Source: Candidatus Poribacteria bacterium (lineage in GTDB: Bacteria > Poribacteria > WGA-4E > WGA-3G). Taken from it: a stretch of 64,000 bases of DNA. The notes under the pieces were generated by a model. The model did no database searches, was not told where the DNA came from, and saw nothing but the letters and a program-made list of their open reading frames with translations. The stretch spans positions 434,001 through 498,000 of the forward strand of contig JAJDTM010000005.1 of NCBI GenBank assembly GCA_022827185.1. Direction: 5' to 3'. A program made the translations under genes and the position numbers. Below, one piece after another: positions 7,807 through 15,690 of the stretch. Numbering within the stretch: position 1 is the first letter of the stretch; each line of letters opens with the position of its first letter.

Positions 7807-8994
7807 ATGCGTCAAATTGGATCAACACCTGTTACCGCACCAGGTTGGACTGCGAAACCGAAAGAAGGGATCGCTATCGTTGATTGTGATGTTCACCACA
7901 ATTTTCGTCACCCGACGCAGCTGCTGCCCTACCTGTCAAAATTCTATCAAGAGCATCTCCTTGACCAAGGATTACATCTTGGTGGGTATCCCAACATCCC
8001 GATCCGGAGCAACCGCGTAGACCTCAAGGGGCGAGTCGAAGATGCCATCGAAACGACGCCAAAGAACTCCGGCGGCGATCCGAGGGATTTCAACTTCACA
8101 TTAGAGTTCCTCCAAGAGGAACATCTAAATGTCTGGAATATTGATGTCGCCTTGCTTACGGGACCCCCTCCATTCTACGGGTATTCTGGGCTACCGGACC
8201 CCGATTGGGCGGCTGCGCTCTGTCGCGCCTTTAACGATTGGACAATTGAGCATTGGCTGGAACGCGACGCACGCGTCGTCAACGCGATTCTCGTCTCTCC
8301 ATCCGACCCACCCCAAGCCGTTGCAGAAATCAACAGACTTGCAGATCGGAAGGACACTGTCGCTGTCATGGTGCCGATGGGAACCAGCCGTCCGTTTGGC
8401 AACCGTTTTTATCATCCCATCTGGGCAGCGTGTGAAGAACACGGCTTACCTGTCATATCGCATATCGGCGGTGGCGGTGGCGCAACCCGAAACACGCCGA
8501 CGCCGGTTGGACATCCGACCTACTACATGGAATCCCGGATGAGCCGCCCTTATTTCGCCAGTGCACACGCGACATCTCTGATCTGCGAAGGGGTCTTTGA
8601 AAAGTTTCCCAACCTCAAGTTCGCACTTATTGAGGCGCAACAGATGTGGGCGGTGCCAGTAATGTGGCATCTGGATACCGATTGGAAAGCACTCCGAGAC
8701 CAGACTCCGTGGCTCAAACGTCTGCCGAGTGAGTATTTCCGTGAACACATCCGGATCGGATCGCAGCCGATGCACGAACCCGAAAAACCGGAACAGATGT
8801 ACCAGATGTTAGAGATGCTCCACGCCGATGAGACACTCATCTTCTGCTCAGATTTTCCGCATTTCGACTGGAACGATCCGGTGACGGTTTTTCCGAAACT
8901 CCCAGAAGATTTACACCAGCGCATCTTTGCCCAAAACGCTCTGGACATCCTACGAATGGATTTAGAGGAAACCAACGGATCCCTGAAACCGTAG
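7807..8994 (+). CDS. Amidohydrolase-2 family metal-dependent hydrolase/decarboxylase
   Basis: A 395-residue TIM-barrel protein of the ACMSD/amidohydrolase-2 type. The start at 7807 follows a perfect aaaggaggtg site. The ATG 24 bases upstream overlaps that site and is not used. It shows the N-terminal IVDCDVHH metal motif, VISHIGGGGG in mid-barrel, and FCSDFPHFDW near the C-terminus, where the last metal Asp lies. Family members hydrolyse or decarboxylate aromatic and amino-carboxylate substrates. The last residues (GSLKP) are encoded inside the first copy of a 34-base direct repeat, so the C-terminus may have been altered by that repeat. It belongs to the 5.4-9.5 kb gene run. Confidence 0.85.
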   Translation: MRQIGSTPVTAPGWTAKPKEGIAIVDCDVHHNFRHPTQLLPYLSKFYQEHLLDQGLHLGGYPNIPIRSNRVDLKGRVEDAIETTPKNSGGDPRDFNFTLEFLQEEHLNVWNIDVALLTGPPPFYGYSGLPDPDWAAALCRAFNDWTIEHWLERDARVVNAILVSPSDPPQAVAEINRLADRKDTVAVMVPMGTSRPFGNRFYHPIWAACEEHGLPVISHIGGGGGATRNTPTPVGHPTYYMESRMSRPYFASAHATSLICEGVFEKFPNLKFALIEAQQMWAVPVMWHLDTDWKALRDQTPWLKRLPSEYFREHIRIGSQPMHEPEKPEQMYQMLEMLHADETLIFCSDFPHFDWNDPVTVFPKLPEDLHQRIFAQNALDILRMDLEETNGSLKP

Positions 8995-9047
8995 GGGCTG
9001 GGTTACCCATGGATCCCCGAAACCGTAGGGGCTGGGTTACCCAGCCC
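8977..9047 (+). repeat. 34-base direct repeat overlapping a gene end, with terminal hairpin
   Basis: Two copies at 8977-9009 and 9011-9043 differ at one position and have a 34-base period. The core includes GAAACCGTAGGGGCTGGG. The second copy runs into ccagccc, forming a strong hairpin (GGGCTGGG with CCCAGCCC, 9028-9047) that could end transcription. The first copy encodes the last residues and the stop of the amidohydrolase gene. Confidence 0.8.
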
Positions 9048-9082
9048 GTAAAGAAAGCAGCCTTGGAGGGATAAACTAAAAA

Positions 9083-9460
9083 ATGGCACGCGTTGTTGTA
9101 GGAAAAGTGTCGGAGATTCCGCCGGGGAAACGCAAAATCGTTGTGCCGTTTCGAGGGAAGGCAGGCATCGGGGTCTTCAATGTTGACGGCACATTTTACG
9201 CTATTCGTAATATCTGTCCCCACAAACGCGGTCCGCTCTGCACAGGCGAACTCACGGGTAGGTTTGCCGCCGATGCGCCACCTTCTATTCAGGGAACAAC
9301 GCTTTCTGTTGACGGATTAGGAAAGGTGCTACGCTGTCCGTGGCATCAGTGGACATTTGATATTGCCACCGGACAGTGCCTCGTTGACGAATCATTGCGC
9401 GTAGCGACTTACCCCGTCAGAGTTGATGGTGATGATGTTGTTGTAGAGTACGATGAGTAA
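9083..9460 (+). CDS. Rieske-type [2Fe-2S] ferredoxin with extended inter-motif loop
   Basis: A 125-residue soluble Rieske protein. The ligands are C45-P-H47 in NICPHKRGPLC and C85-P-W-H88 in LRCPWHQW. Rieske ferredoxins and oxygenase subunits usually have 15-17 residues between the two motifs. Here 37 residues separate H47 from C85, and they include GRFAADAPPSIQGTTLSVDG. The product would be a single-electron carrier, likely serving an oxygenase. The adjacent PhyH and amidohydrolase genes suggest one pathway, but PhyH enzymes do not need a Rieske partner. There is a tggaggg site upstream of the ATG. Confidence 0.88.
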   Translation: MARVVVGKVSEIPPGKRKIVVPFRGKAGIGVFNVDGTFYAIRNICPHKRGPLCTGELTGRFAADAPPSIQGTTLSVDGLGKVLRCPWHQWTFDIATGQCLVDESLRVATYPVRVDGDDVVVEYDE

Positions 9461-9496
9461 AAGGCAATTGAAATAAGTTTCGCACAATAAAACAAA

Positions 9497-9598
9497 TAGG
9501 ACTCACGCGCTTCCTCTTAAAGTCCCCCTGATAAGGGGGATTTAGGGGGTTTAAAGCTAAAAAATCTATCATCGCGTGCTAAATTTGCGTAAGTCCTA
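9497..9598. mobile_element. Short non-autonomous element (MITE-like), TAGGACTCACGC ends
   Basis: A 102-base element. Its left end TAGGACTCACGC and right end GCGTAAGTCCTA are inverse complements with one mismatch. Both ends are flanked by ACAAA (9492-9496 and 9599-9603), a readable 5-base target duplication, although it is A-rich. Internally it has the stem AAAGTCCCCC...GGGGGATTTAGG. It has no coding capacity. A second copy is at 27500-27588 and a left-end fragment at 40975-41012. The rest of the 355-base gap (9461-9815) shows nothing else recognisable. Confidence 0.72.
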
Positions 9599-9815
9599 AC
9601 AAAATTGGAAAGGACACCATTCGTAGATTCACACAGGTTTTTAGGTCTGTAGTACCTATATGTCTATAGAGATTTCTTTGGTCAGTTAAAACCGAAGTTG
9701 CTATCCTGAAGCAGAGACCGAAAACTCGGGTTCTCTGGAATAGGTGGCAACCTGGGCAAATTAGGAAACTTAATTGTGCCGAAAGGCACCCAATATTCCG
9801 AAACAGGGGGACCAA

Positions 9816-10589
9816 ATGATTAACAGAACTCTGAGACAAATGCTCGTTTCAGCCGTTATAGCAACTGTTTTAATAGCTACAAACGTAGCACACGCGCGTC
9901 AAGCGATTACCGACGGACTGGTGAGTTACTGGTCCTTTAACAAAGCGGCGGTCGAAGGTAAAACGGTTAAAGACGTTTTTGGTGCCAACGATGGAACCAT
10001 GGATGGGAACGTTGAGATGGTTAAGGGTAAAGTTGGTGAGGCACTCAAATTTAGCGGCGGACATGTCAATTGTGGATCAGATAAAAGTCTAACCGACATT
10101 GGCGATCAGCTTACATTGGAGATGTGGATAAAGCCTGAAAAACCCGGCTGGGCGATTATCGCGGGGATATCAAGGTCAGGCAATAATTCTTATGTGATTG
10201 CGTGGTCCGACCAAACTCGCGTTGATTTTAATCTCTGGAACGGCGCATTAGAGACGTGGCCCTTCCACAGTATAGAACAGCCGGAAGTCAATAAATGGCA
10301 TCACGTCGCCGGTGTTTACGACGGTTCCAAAGCCATAATTTATATCAATGGCGAATTTGATAGTGAGAAAGACTTCGAGGGTGCGCTCAAACATAATGGC
10401 GAGAATTTTTGGATGGGTGCCAGAAAATCGGATGGGCTGCCTTTCCACGGTCTCCTTGACGAACTGCGCCTCTACAACCGCGGCCTAACGCAAGAAGAGG
10501 TTGAACAGAACCTTGATGCTGTAGGACTTGCTGTTGAACCGAACGAGAAATTGGCTCTCACTTGGGGCGCGATAAAGACTTCAAAGTAA
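9816..10589 (+). CDS. Secreted LamG-domain (concanavalin-like) protein
   Basis: A 257-residue protein. The start at 9816 follows aggggga. The upstream in-frame ATG lacks a site and would bury the signal peptide. Residues 1-28 form a Sec signal (MINRTLRQ..., hydrophobic core, ending AHA). The LamG/laminin-G-3 domain follows: DGLVSYWSFN, then LTLEMWIKP, WHHVAGVYDG, YINGE, and GLLDELRLYNRGL. The chain ends with the short tail LAVEPNEKLALTWGAIKTSK, also found on four other LamG proteins in this window. LamG domains bind glycans or proteins. No enzyme domain is present. Probably exported or surface-exposed. Confidence 0.85.
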   Translation: MINRTLRQMLVSAVIATVLIATNVAHARQAITDGLVSYWSFNKAAVEGKTVKDVFGANDGTMDGNVEMVKGKVGEALKFSGGHVNCGSDKSLTDIGDQLTLEMWIKPEKPGWAIIAGISRSGNNSYVIAWSDQTRVDFNLWNGALETWPFHSIEQPEVNKWHHVAGVYDGSKAIIYINGEFDSEKDFEGALKHNGENFWMGARKSDGLPFHGLLDELRLYNRGLTQEEVEQNLDAVGLAVEPNEKLALTWGAIKTSK

Positions 10590-10597
10590 GACTGTGG

Positions 10598-11101
10598 ATG
10601 AACACGCAACAGCATTTTTCCATTGAAGAACTCACACCCGACCATCCGGATTGGCAGGAGTTTGTCGCGCTTGTCAACGACTTAAACCAAGAAGGTTGGG
10701 CATTTAATCCCTATTTTGAGCAATTTTCACGCTATTTTCTGGCGGCAAAGCAGGATGGGATTCTCGTCGGATTTCTCATGTTTGTTGTGTGGGACATCGG
10801 TCCCCATGACCGCGACCATCCGCCTATTCAGATAGATGGAAAAACACTGAGAGAGGCGAAGATTCTCGCGTTTGGCGTGAAGGAAGGCTATCGTCGGCAA
10901 GGCATCGGCACCGCACTTCAAGAATATACGATCAAGCAAGCGAAGTTGTTTGGCTGCTACCAAGTACGATCCGTCAGCGGCGAGAATTACCCTGAAAACC
11001 ATTATCTCAAACTCGCTATGGGATTTGCCGTAGAACCGATGGAACGCGACGAAAAGTGTTTAGCGTTTGTCATGCCTCTTAAACAGGCGAAATTGCAATA
11101 G
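10598..11101 (+). CDS. GNAT-family N-acetyltransferase
   Basis: A 167-residue protein. I chose ATG 10598 over the TTG at 10562, which would overlap the LamG gene. The acetyl-CoA loop is AFGVKEGYRRQGIGTALQEY near residues 88-107, with the R-R-Q-G-I-G signature of motif A. It is preceded by the beta-strand DGILVGFLMFVVW. The C-terminal part (YLKLAMGFAVEP) fits motif B. The substrate cannot be told. It follows the LamG gene by 8 bases and may be co-transcribed with it. Its codon use looks like the neighbours before it, not the AT-rich genes after it. Confidence 0.85.
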   Translation: MNTQQHFSIEELTPDHPDWQEFVALVNDLNQEGWAFNPYFEQFSRYFLAAKQDGILVGFLMFVVWDIGPHDRDHPPIQIDGKTLREAKILAFGVKEGYRRQGIGTALQEYTIKQAKLFGCYQVRSVSGENYPENHYLKLAMGFAVEPMERDEKCLAFVMPLKQAKLQ

Positions 11102-11154
11102 CCTGGTGTGACCGTTTTTATGAGAAATTAAAACACTATTGAATTGAGTATGAT

Positions 11155-11871
11155 ATGAATCAGGAAATACTGTCAAATTTAGATTCAGATGAAATTGAGG
11201 AAATTGAAAAACTCAGGCTGCGTTGGATATTTCAAGCAGTTCTTGATTTTGGAATGGAAGCACATGAGGTTTTCTTAAAATCACCGGATAAAGTGAAGGA
11301 TATTGCGGAGGATATTACAAGAGAATTACTTGACCGCCTTCCTGGGTTTAATGTCCAACAAAGGATCTACGGAAATGTTGATTACAAACGGGCTAGATAT
11401 ATCATTTTACCAGAAAAAACAGTAAGGCAAGCTCTTTTTATAGATTCAAAAGCGGAAAAGGAGAATCGGTCAGCTACTATACAGATGTCTCAAACTTCTA
11501 TGTGGGTGAGACAGCGAAGGAGTGGTCGTGCTGTAAATGAAAAAGGGCTCCTACCAGAAATATCTGAGTATGGAGATAACCATTATCTGACAACAACCTG
11601 TTTAGTGCATTTCCTATACGAAGATGAGATGGATATACATCACTTAAAAGGAGTTAAAATTACGGCAATTCCCAATGGCAGATTACAGGACAGATACAAT
11701 CCAACTATTGATGATGGAATATGGCTCGCGGGTCGAAATGCACCGACCCGTGGAGAAGATTTCAGGGTTCGTGTGAGTTTTGCTAAACTGAAAGAGAAAG
11801 CATCGTGGCGGGTTCAAGTCATAAACTATGATGAAATTACCAAGGAGTGCAAAGGAAAATGGCAGTCATAG
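11155..11871 (+). CDS. SfiI-like type II restriction endonuclease
   Basis: A 238-residue protein that aligns in memory with SfiI (269 aa, recognises GGCC-N5-GGCC) over most of its length. The active site reads NVDYKR with D76, then FIDSKAEK with D97 and K99. The spacing (21, then 2) equals that of SfiI D79, D100 and K102. Further shared segments are TIQMSQTSM, TTTCLVHF, RLQDRYNP and ARGE-like TRGEDFRVRV. It would cut foreign DNA lacking the partner modification. Its specificity may not be identical to SfiI. The gene overlaps the downstream methyltransferase by 13 bases, as in a tight R-M operon. It is AT-richer than the flanking genes, suggesting transfer. Confidence 0.85.
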   Translation: MNQEILSNLDSDEIEEIEKLRLRWIFQAVLDFGMEAHEVFLKSPDKVKDIAEDITRELLDRLPGFNVQQRIYGNVDYKRARYIILPEKTVRQALFIDSKAEKENRSATIQMSQTSMWVRQRRSGRAVNEKGLLPEISEYGDNHYLTTTCLVHFLYEDEMDIHHLKGVKITAIPNGRLQDRYNPTIDDGIWLAGRNAPTRGEDFRVRVSFAKLKEKASWRVQVINYDEITKECKGKWQS

Positions 11872-12908
11872 ACGCTACGGAATTCCTAACAGAAAATCAT
11901 ATTTATCACGGTGATTCTAGGACCCTTTTGAAAAGAATTAGACCTGAATCGATTGCACTTAGTGTTTGGTCACCACCATATTTTGTCGGGAAGGCGTACG
12001 AGAAAGATTTGTCTTTTTCGGACTGGGAAGGTTTACTGAGCGAAGTCATCAAACTCCATTTCCCAATTATAAAGCCGGGGGGGTTCCTGGCTATCAATAT
12101 CGCCGACATTTTATGTTTCAAAGACGTGTCAATGCCAAAAATCATGGCAGAAAACGTATCTCGGAGAAAAATAGGCGTAACCAAGGAGCAAATATTAGAA
12201 GCGAAGAAAACACACCCGACTTGGAATAGGGACCAACTCGCTGCACATTTTGAGTGTAGTGAACAGACGATTGATAGAAGGCTTAACGGAAATAACATTA
12301 GAGGTGGAAAATACCAAACGCAAACGCGGGTTTTTCTGGTTGGAGGTCTCATTGAGAACGCTGCGAAGGAAGCAGGTTTTCATCTATATGATCGGCGCGT
12401 CTGGGTCAAAGACGCGGCGTGGGAAAATTCGAGATGGCATACAATCTCTTACCGGTCTGTTGATGAGTTTGAATATATCTATATCTTTTGGAAGCCAGGA
12501 ACTACGAAGGTCGATCGCTCCCGACTGACGAAACAGGAATGGGTAAATTGGGGGTCAAGGGCAGTTTGGGAGATCCCTTCTGTTCGAAGCAATGCTGATC
12601 ACGATTCAAAGTTCCCTATTGAGCTGCCGAGGAGAGTCATAAAGTTATTTTCAGAAACCGATGATGTTGTGTTAGATTGCTTTATGGGGAGCGGAACGAC
12701 GGCCATAGCGGCGATTACCGAAGGTCGGAAATATATAGGAGTGGATAAAGAAAAAAGATCTGTGGAGATTGCATTAGAGGCTGTTTCTACTTTTGAACAA
12801 AGCAGAAAAGGTCCTGAACAAATGGAGTTTTTCATACGTGAAATAGAGGCGAAACATGAGAAAAAACATCCAAATAAAAAGACATTGATAGAAGCAAAAG
12901 ACGTATGA
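11859..12908 (+). CDS. DNA methyltransferase (SPPY type, beta order) of the R-M pair, with internal HTH-like segment
   Basis: A 349-residue amino-methyltransferase. The start at ATG 11859 lies within the nuclease gene and follows aaggag. Catalytic motif IV SPPY is at residues 38-41. The SAM motif I, DCFMGSGTT, comes late (about 270-280), giving the beta-type order (IV before I). SPPY favours N4-methylcytosine, which fits a GGCC-type target. Between them, residues about 104-150 form a helix-turn-helix-like insert (TKEQILEAKKTH, RDQLAAHFECSEQTIDRRLNG). The insert could be part of target recognition or could bind the operon's own control region. The gene modifies the host sites that the SfiI-like nuclease would otherwise cut. 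Confidence 0.9.
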   Translation: MAVIDATEFLTENHIYHGDSRTLLKRIRPESIALSVWSPPYFVGKAYEKDLSFSDWEGLLSEVIKLHFPIIKPGGFLAINIADILCFKDVSMPKIMAENVSRRKIGVTKEQILEAKKTHPTWNRDQLAAHFECSEQTIDRRLNGNNIRGGKYQTQTRVFLVGGLIENAAKEAGFHLYDRRVWVKDAAWENSRWHTISYRSVDEFEYIYIFWKPGTTKVDRSRLTKQEWVNWGSRAVWEIPSVRSNADHDSKFPIELPRRVIKLFSETDDVVLDCFMGSGTTAIAAITEGRKYIGVDKEKRSVEIALEAVSTFEQSRKGPEQMEFFIREIEAKHEKKHPNKKTLIEAKDV

Positions 12909-12983
12909 AATTTCACGCTTCCACACTACGGAAATTAGCATATTGACGACATTTTATGAGTCGGTGAAAGGAAGGTTATTTTC

Positions 12984-13388
12984 GTGAAACAATTAACAGA
13001 TGCTGAAAAACAAGAACTTGAAACGAAAATTGAAAAAGAAAAGGAACGCCAACAAGCACTTCGGGAATCGAATCCGGACCTACCGGAATCTTTTGAAGAA
13101 GCCTCAACAAAAACAGGGATTGTCCGGAAGTTTGCGTCAAGGCGACTCTGGAAATACGGTTTCCTCGGTGTCATTCTTTGTCTACTTGCCTTTAGCGTAA
13201 TCAATCTGCTAAGGTCGCGCAATTTTGGTTATGACCAATACGGTGGTCTTGTGATCGGGTTGATACTGCTATTCAACCACATCGCTTATTACTTCACAAC
13301 AAAAGGATGGAAAAGCGTCGTGATGAAAACGGTCGCATGGATTTGGCTGGCATTTGGATGTGTTTACATATTCTGGCTATTTAGGTAG
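12984..13388 (+). CDS. Small three-TM membrane protein, paralogue 1 of 2
   Basis: A 134-residue protein of unknown function starting at GTG 12984 behind ggaagg. The N-terminal 40 residues form a charged coiled-coil-like helix (KQELETKIEKEKERQQALRE). Three hydrophobic helices follow, near 55-75, 84-104 and 112-132. The motif LLFNHIAYYFTTKGWKSVVM between the last two is nearly identical in the paralogue at 15131-15523. The two paralogues bracket an esterase and a HAD gene. No homologous family is recognised. Confidence 0.7.
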   Translation: MKQLTDAEKQELETKIEKEKERQQALRESNPDLPESFEEASTKTGIVRKFASRRLWKYGFLGVILCLLAFSVINLLRSRNFGYDQYGGLVIGLILLFNHIAYYFTTKGWKSVVMKTVAWIWLAFGCVYIFWLFR

Positions 13389-13428
13389 AAGTTCTGTTCG
13401 TTTGGTAGTATTGATTGGAGAAGATATA

Positions 13429-14352
13429 GTGAAGAGTCTCATGTTGATATTGACTACTGTCTTAACGGCTGGTGATGTTCCTTCCGCGGATGCAGCAGGG
13501 CAACTAAAGTCTGGGGCATATTATATCACGCAGTCGTGGCCACAGGAGACAGCGTTTAAGCGTCCGTATTATGTCAGTGTCCCTGAAAGTGCAGATCAAC
13601 AAAAATTTCCTGTTTTCATTTTTTTACATGGTAATGGTGGAAATGCGAAGGATGCGATGAATGGATTCATGAGGCGGCACACCACGATGGCGAGCAGATA
13701 TGTCATGATGTTTCCCAACGGATACAAGGCGAGTTGGAACATCGTATCGGAGCGTTCCCAAGCAGACGATCTCGGATTCATCGAAGCAATCGTAAAAAAA
13801 CTATCCATGTATGACAACATTCAGCAAGACAATTTCAGCGTCATGGGGAATTCAAATGGTGCTGCTTTGGTGAACCAACTGGCGATCGAAAGCAAATTAC
13901 CGAGCCTCCGAAATTACGTGAGCGCAGTCAGCCCATTGAATGTCTATCAACACGATGGAAAGAATTTCAAAGCCAAAGGTGCTGACAACAATTATCAAAC
14001 TGTGGCTACGCCAATGACGGGTAAACGTCTAATGAATATTTCGGGCACCACTGATGATTTGGTCCCTTATCACGGCGGCCCTTCAAAACACATTCCTGCC
14101 AAGGACAGCAAATTGGGTTTTGTTGATGCCGAAGAATCAATTTTTCTGTGGGCGAAGCAGATGGGCTACGACAGAGAGAAATTGTCTAAACCCACCAGAA
14201 TTGATGGTCAGTTGGAAATCTTTAGTTATCTCGACGGGGACGTGATCCATTACAAGGTCGTCAACGAAGGACACGGCGCATCGCGGGCGATCAGCGAGAA
14301 AATTCTGCGCGAATTCTTGGAAGGCAAGGGTGAAGAAAAGCATAATGATTAA
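13429..14352 (+). CDS. Secreted esterase/PHB-depolymerase-like alpha/beta hydrolase
   Basis: A 307-residue protein. The start is GTG 13429 with ggag eight bases upstream. A longer frame upstream overlaps the previous gene. A signal peptide (VKSLMLILTTVLTAG...ADAAG) is followed by an alpha/beta-hydrolase core of the LpqC/PHB depolymerase type. The oxyanion region is FLHGNGGNAKDAM, the nucleophile is S142 in VMGNSNGAA, an Asp lies in TDDLVPYHGG, and the His is in NEGHGASRA. It would hydrolyse esters outside the cytoplasmic membrane, such as feruloyl or polyester bonds. The substrate is unknown. Its end overlaps the next gene's start by 8 bases, implying translational coupling. Confidence 0.83.
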   Translation: MKSLMLILTTVLTAGDVPSADAAGQLKSGAYYITQSWPQETAFKRPYYVSVPESADQQKFPVFIFLHGNGGNAKDAMNGFMRRHTTMASRYVMMFPNGYKASWNIVSERSQADDLGFIEAIVKKLSMYDNIQQDNFSVMGNSNGAALVNQLAIESKLPSLRNYVSAVSPLNVYQHDGKNFKAKGADNNYQTVATPMTGKRLMNISGTTDDLVPYHGGPSKHIPAKDSKLGFVDAEESIFLWAKQMGYDREKLSKPTRIDGQLEIFSYLDGDVIHYKVVNEGHGASRAISEKILREFLEGKGEEKHND

Positions 14353-15067
14353 AGCAGTCTTCTTTGACCTTGATGAAACACTCTGTGACTCCGATACGGC
14401 ATGGAATATCGCCGTAAAAGAAACATTTCAGCGTTTATGCGAACGTGAACCCGATGTTTCGGAGGAGTCAATTACAGAAGCATGGACAGCAGTCCACCAG
14501 AAACTCTTTCAGCAACTCGATGCCGGAAAATGCTCCATGGCGGAAGTGAGAGACAGACGTTTCGGGTGTTTATTTAAAGAACTGAGTTTACCTATAGATA
14601 GCGCAATGGAAGTACTCAGCGACTTTTTCTGCTCGCGTTATCTCACGGGTTTACGGCTTTACGAAGATGTTACGGTGCTTGAGGAACTTCAGGCATACCA
14701 TGTCGGTATCATTACAAACGGTGCCCACGATGACCACACGGACAGCCAACTTTCTAAAGTCCGACACCTTGGACTCATGGAACGCATCCAGTCGTTGACA
14801 ATTTCCGGTGAAATCGGTGTCAGGAAACCGAACCTCGAAATCTTCAGAGTCGCCTGTGAACGCGCTGATGTCTTACCGGAAGAGGCTATATTCGTCGGGG
14901 ATTCTGTCCAGAATGACATCGTTGGTGCCAATCGGGCGGGTATAACAAGCGTTCTCATCAATCGAAAATCAGATGTGTTAATACCAAAAACAACAGACGA
15001 ACAACCGGACTACACAATCTCAAATTTACATGATGTTTTGTCCTGCTTGGAACACAAACAGGATTAG
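14345..15067 (+). CDS. HAD-superfamily hydrolase
   Basis: A 240-residue cytoplasmic phosphatase-like protein. Motif I is FFDLDETLCDSD, with the nucleophile D8 and acid D10. Motif II is IITNGAHDD, motif III has K in GVRKPNLEIF, and motif IV is FVGDSVQNDIVGA. The cap region (about 20-110) is helical, as in subfamily I (YjjG or haloacid dehalogenase type). ATG 14345 is preferred. GTG 14330 in the same frame is possible, with ggaagg before it. Both overlap the esterase end. The substrate is unknown. Confidence 0.88.
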   Translation: MIKAVFFDLDETLCDSDTAWNIAVKETFQRLCEREPDVSEESITEAWTAVHQKLFQQLDAGKCSMAEVRDRRFGCLFKELSLPIDSAMEVLSDFFCSRYLTGLRLYEDVTVLEELQAYHVGIITNGAHDDHTDSQLSKVRHLGLMERIQSLTISGEIGVRKPNLEIFRVACERADVLPEEAIFVGDSVQNDIVGANRAGITSVLINRKSDVLIPKTTDEQPDYTISNLHDVLSCLEHKQD

Positions 15068-15130
15068 CATCACTATGATTGACATCTAAACACGGCTTCA
15101 GAATTTCGCGTTCTAATAGAGGTAATTTTT

Positions 15131-15523
15131 ATGAAGCAATCAACGGATACTGAAAAACAGGAACTTGAGGCGAAAATTGAAGAAGAACAAGAACGCCAAC
15201 AAGAACTTCGGGTAAAGTATCCGAACCTCCCCGAAGATTCAAAAGAGGCATCAGCGGTAACCACATTCACGTCAAGTTATATCTGGAAATACGGTTTTCT
15301 TGCTTTCATTCTCTGTCTACTCGCTTTCAACGTATTTATTTTCCTCAAGTGGCAGAACTTTGGATACAAGGAATACATTGTTCCCATGGTCACGTTGATG
15401 CTGCTGTTCAACCACATTGCCTACTATCTTACAACCAAAGGTTGGAAAAGCGTCCTGATGAAAACGGTCGCATCGATGTGGATAGTACTTGTATTCGCCT
15501 ACATGTTCTGGGTCCTTGTATAA
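15131..15523 (+). CDS. Small three-TM membrane protein, paralogue 2 of 2
   Basis: A 130-residue paralogue of the protein at 12984-13388. It has the same charged N-terminal helix (KQELEAKIEEEQERQQ) and WKYGF at the start of TM1. It also has the FILCLLAFNV segment and the motif LLFNHIAYYLTTKGWKSVLM. Three membrane helices are predicted by eye. The gene follows a taggggtaa-like weak site (agaggtaa). Function unknown. Conservation concentrates in the TM2-TM3 loop, which is probably the working part. Confidence 0.7.
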   Translation: MKQSTDTEKQELEAKIEEEQERQQELRVKYPNLPEDSKEASAVTTFTSSYIWKYGFLAFILCLLAFNVFIFLKWQNFGYKEYIVPMVTLMLLFNHIAYYLTTKGWKSVLMKTVASMWIVLVFAYMFWVLV

Positions 15524-15605
15524 AGGCTCTGTTCTCTTCATGAATCTCTGCTTTTGCAATTTTGGGAACATAATGGAATCGCCATTAACATTGAAAACTC
15601 TTTGC

Positions 15606-15629
15606 TGTAGGAGCGAGCTTCGCTCGCGA
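15606..15629. repeat. REP-like palindrome TGTAGGAGCGAG
   Basis: The sequence tgtaggagcgag is followed by cttcgctcgcga, giving a hairpin GCGAG...CTCGC. A related, longer inverted repeat with the same left arm lies at 17255-17307 in front of the GH32 gene, where TTGTAGGA pairs with TCCTACAA. This resembles dispersed REP-type sequences of other bacteria. It lies in the leader of the five-bladed propeller gene. Confidence 0.6.
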
Positions 15630-15690
15630 TCTTCTTACTTCCACTCATACGTATGGATTTGATCAGTGCCATCTGATACAAGGAGCCGCA

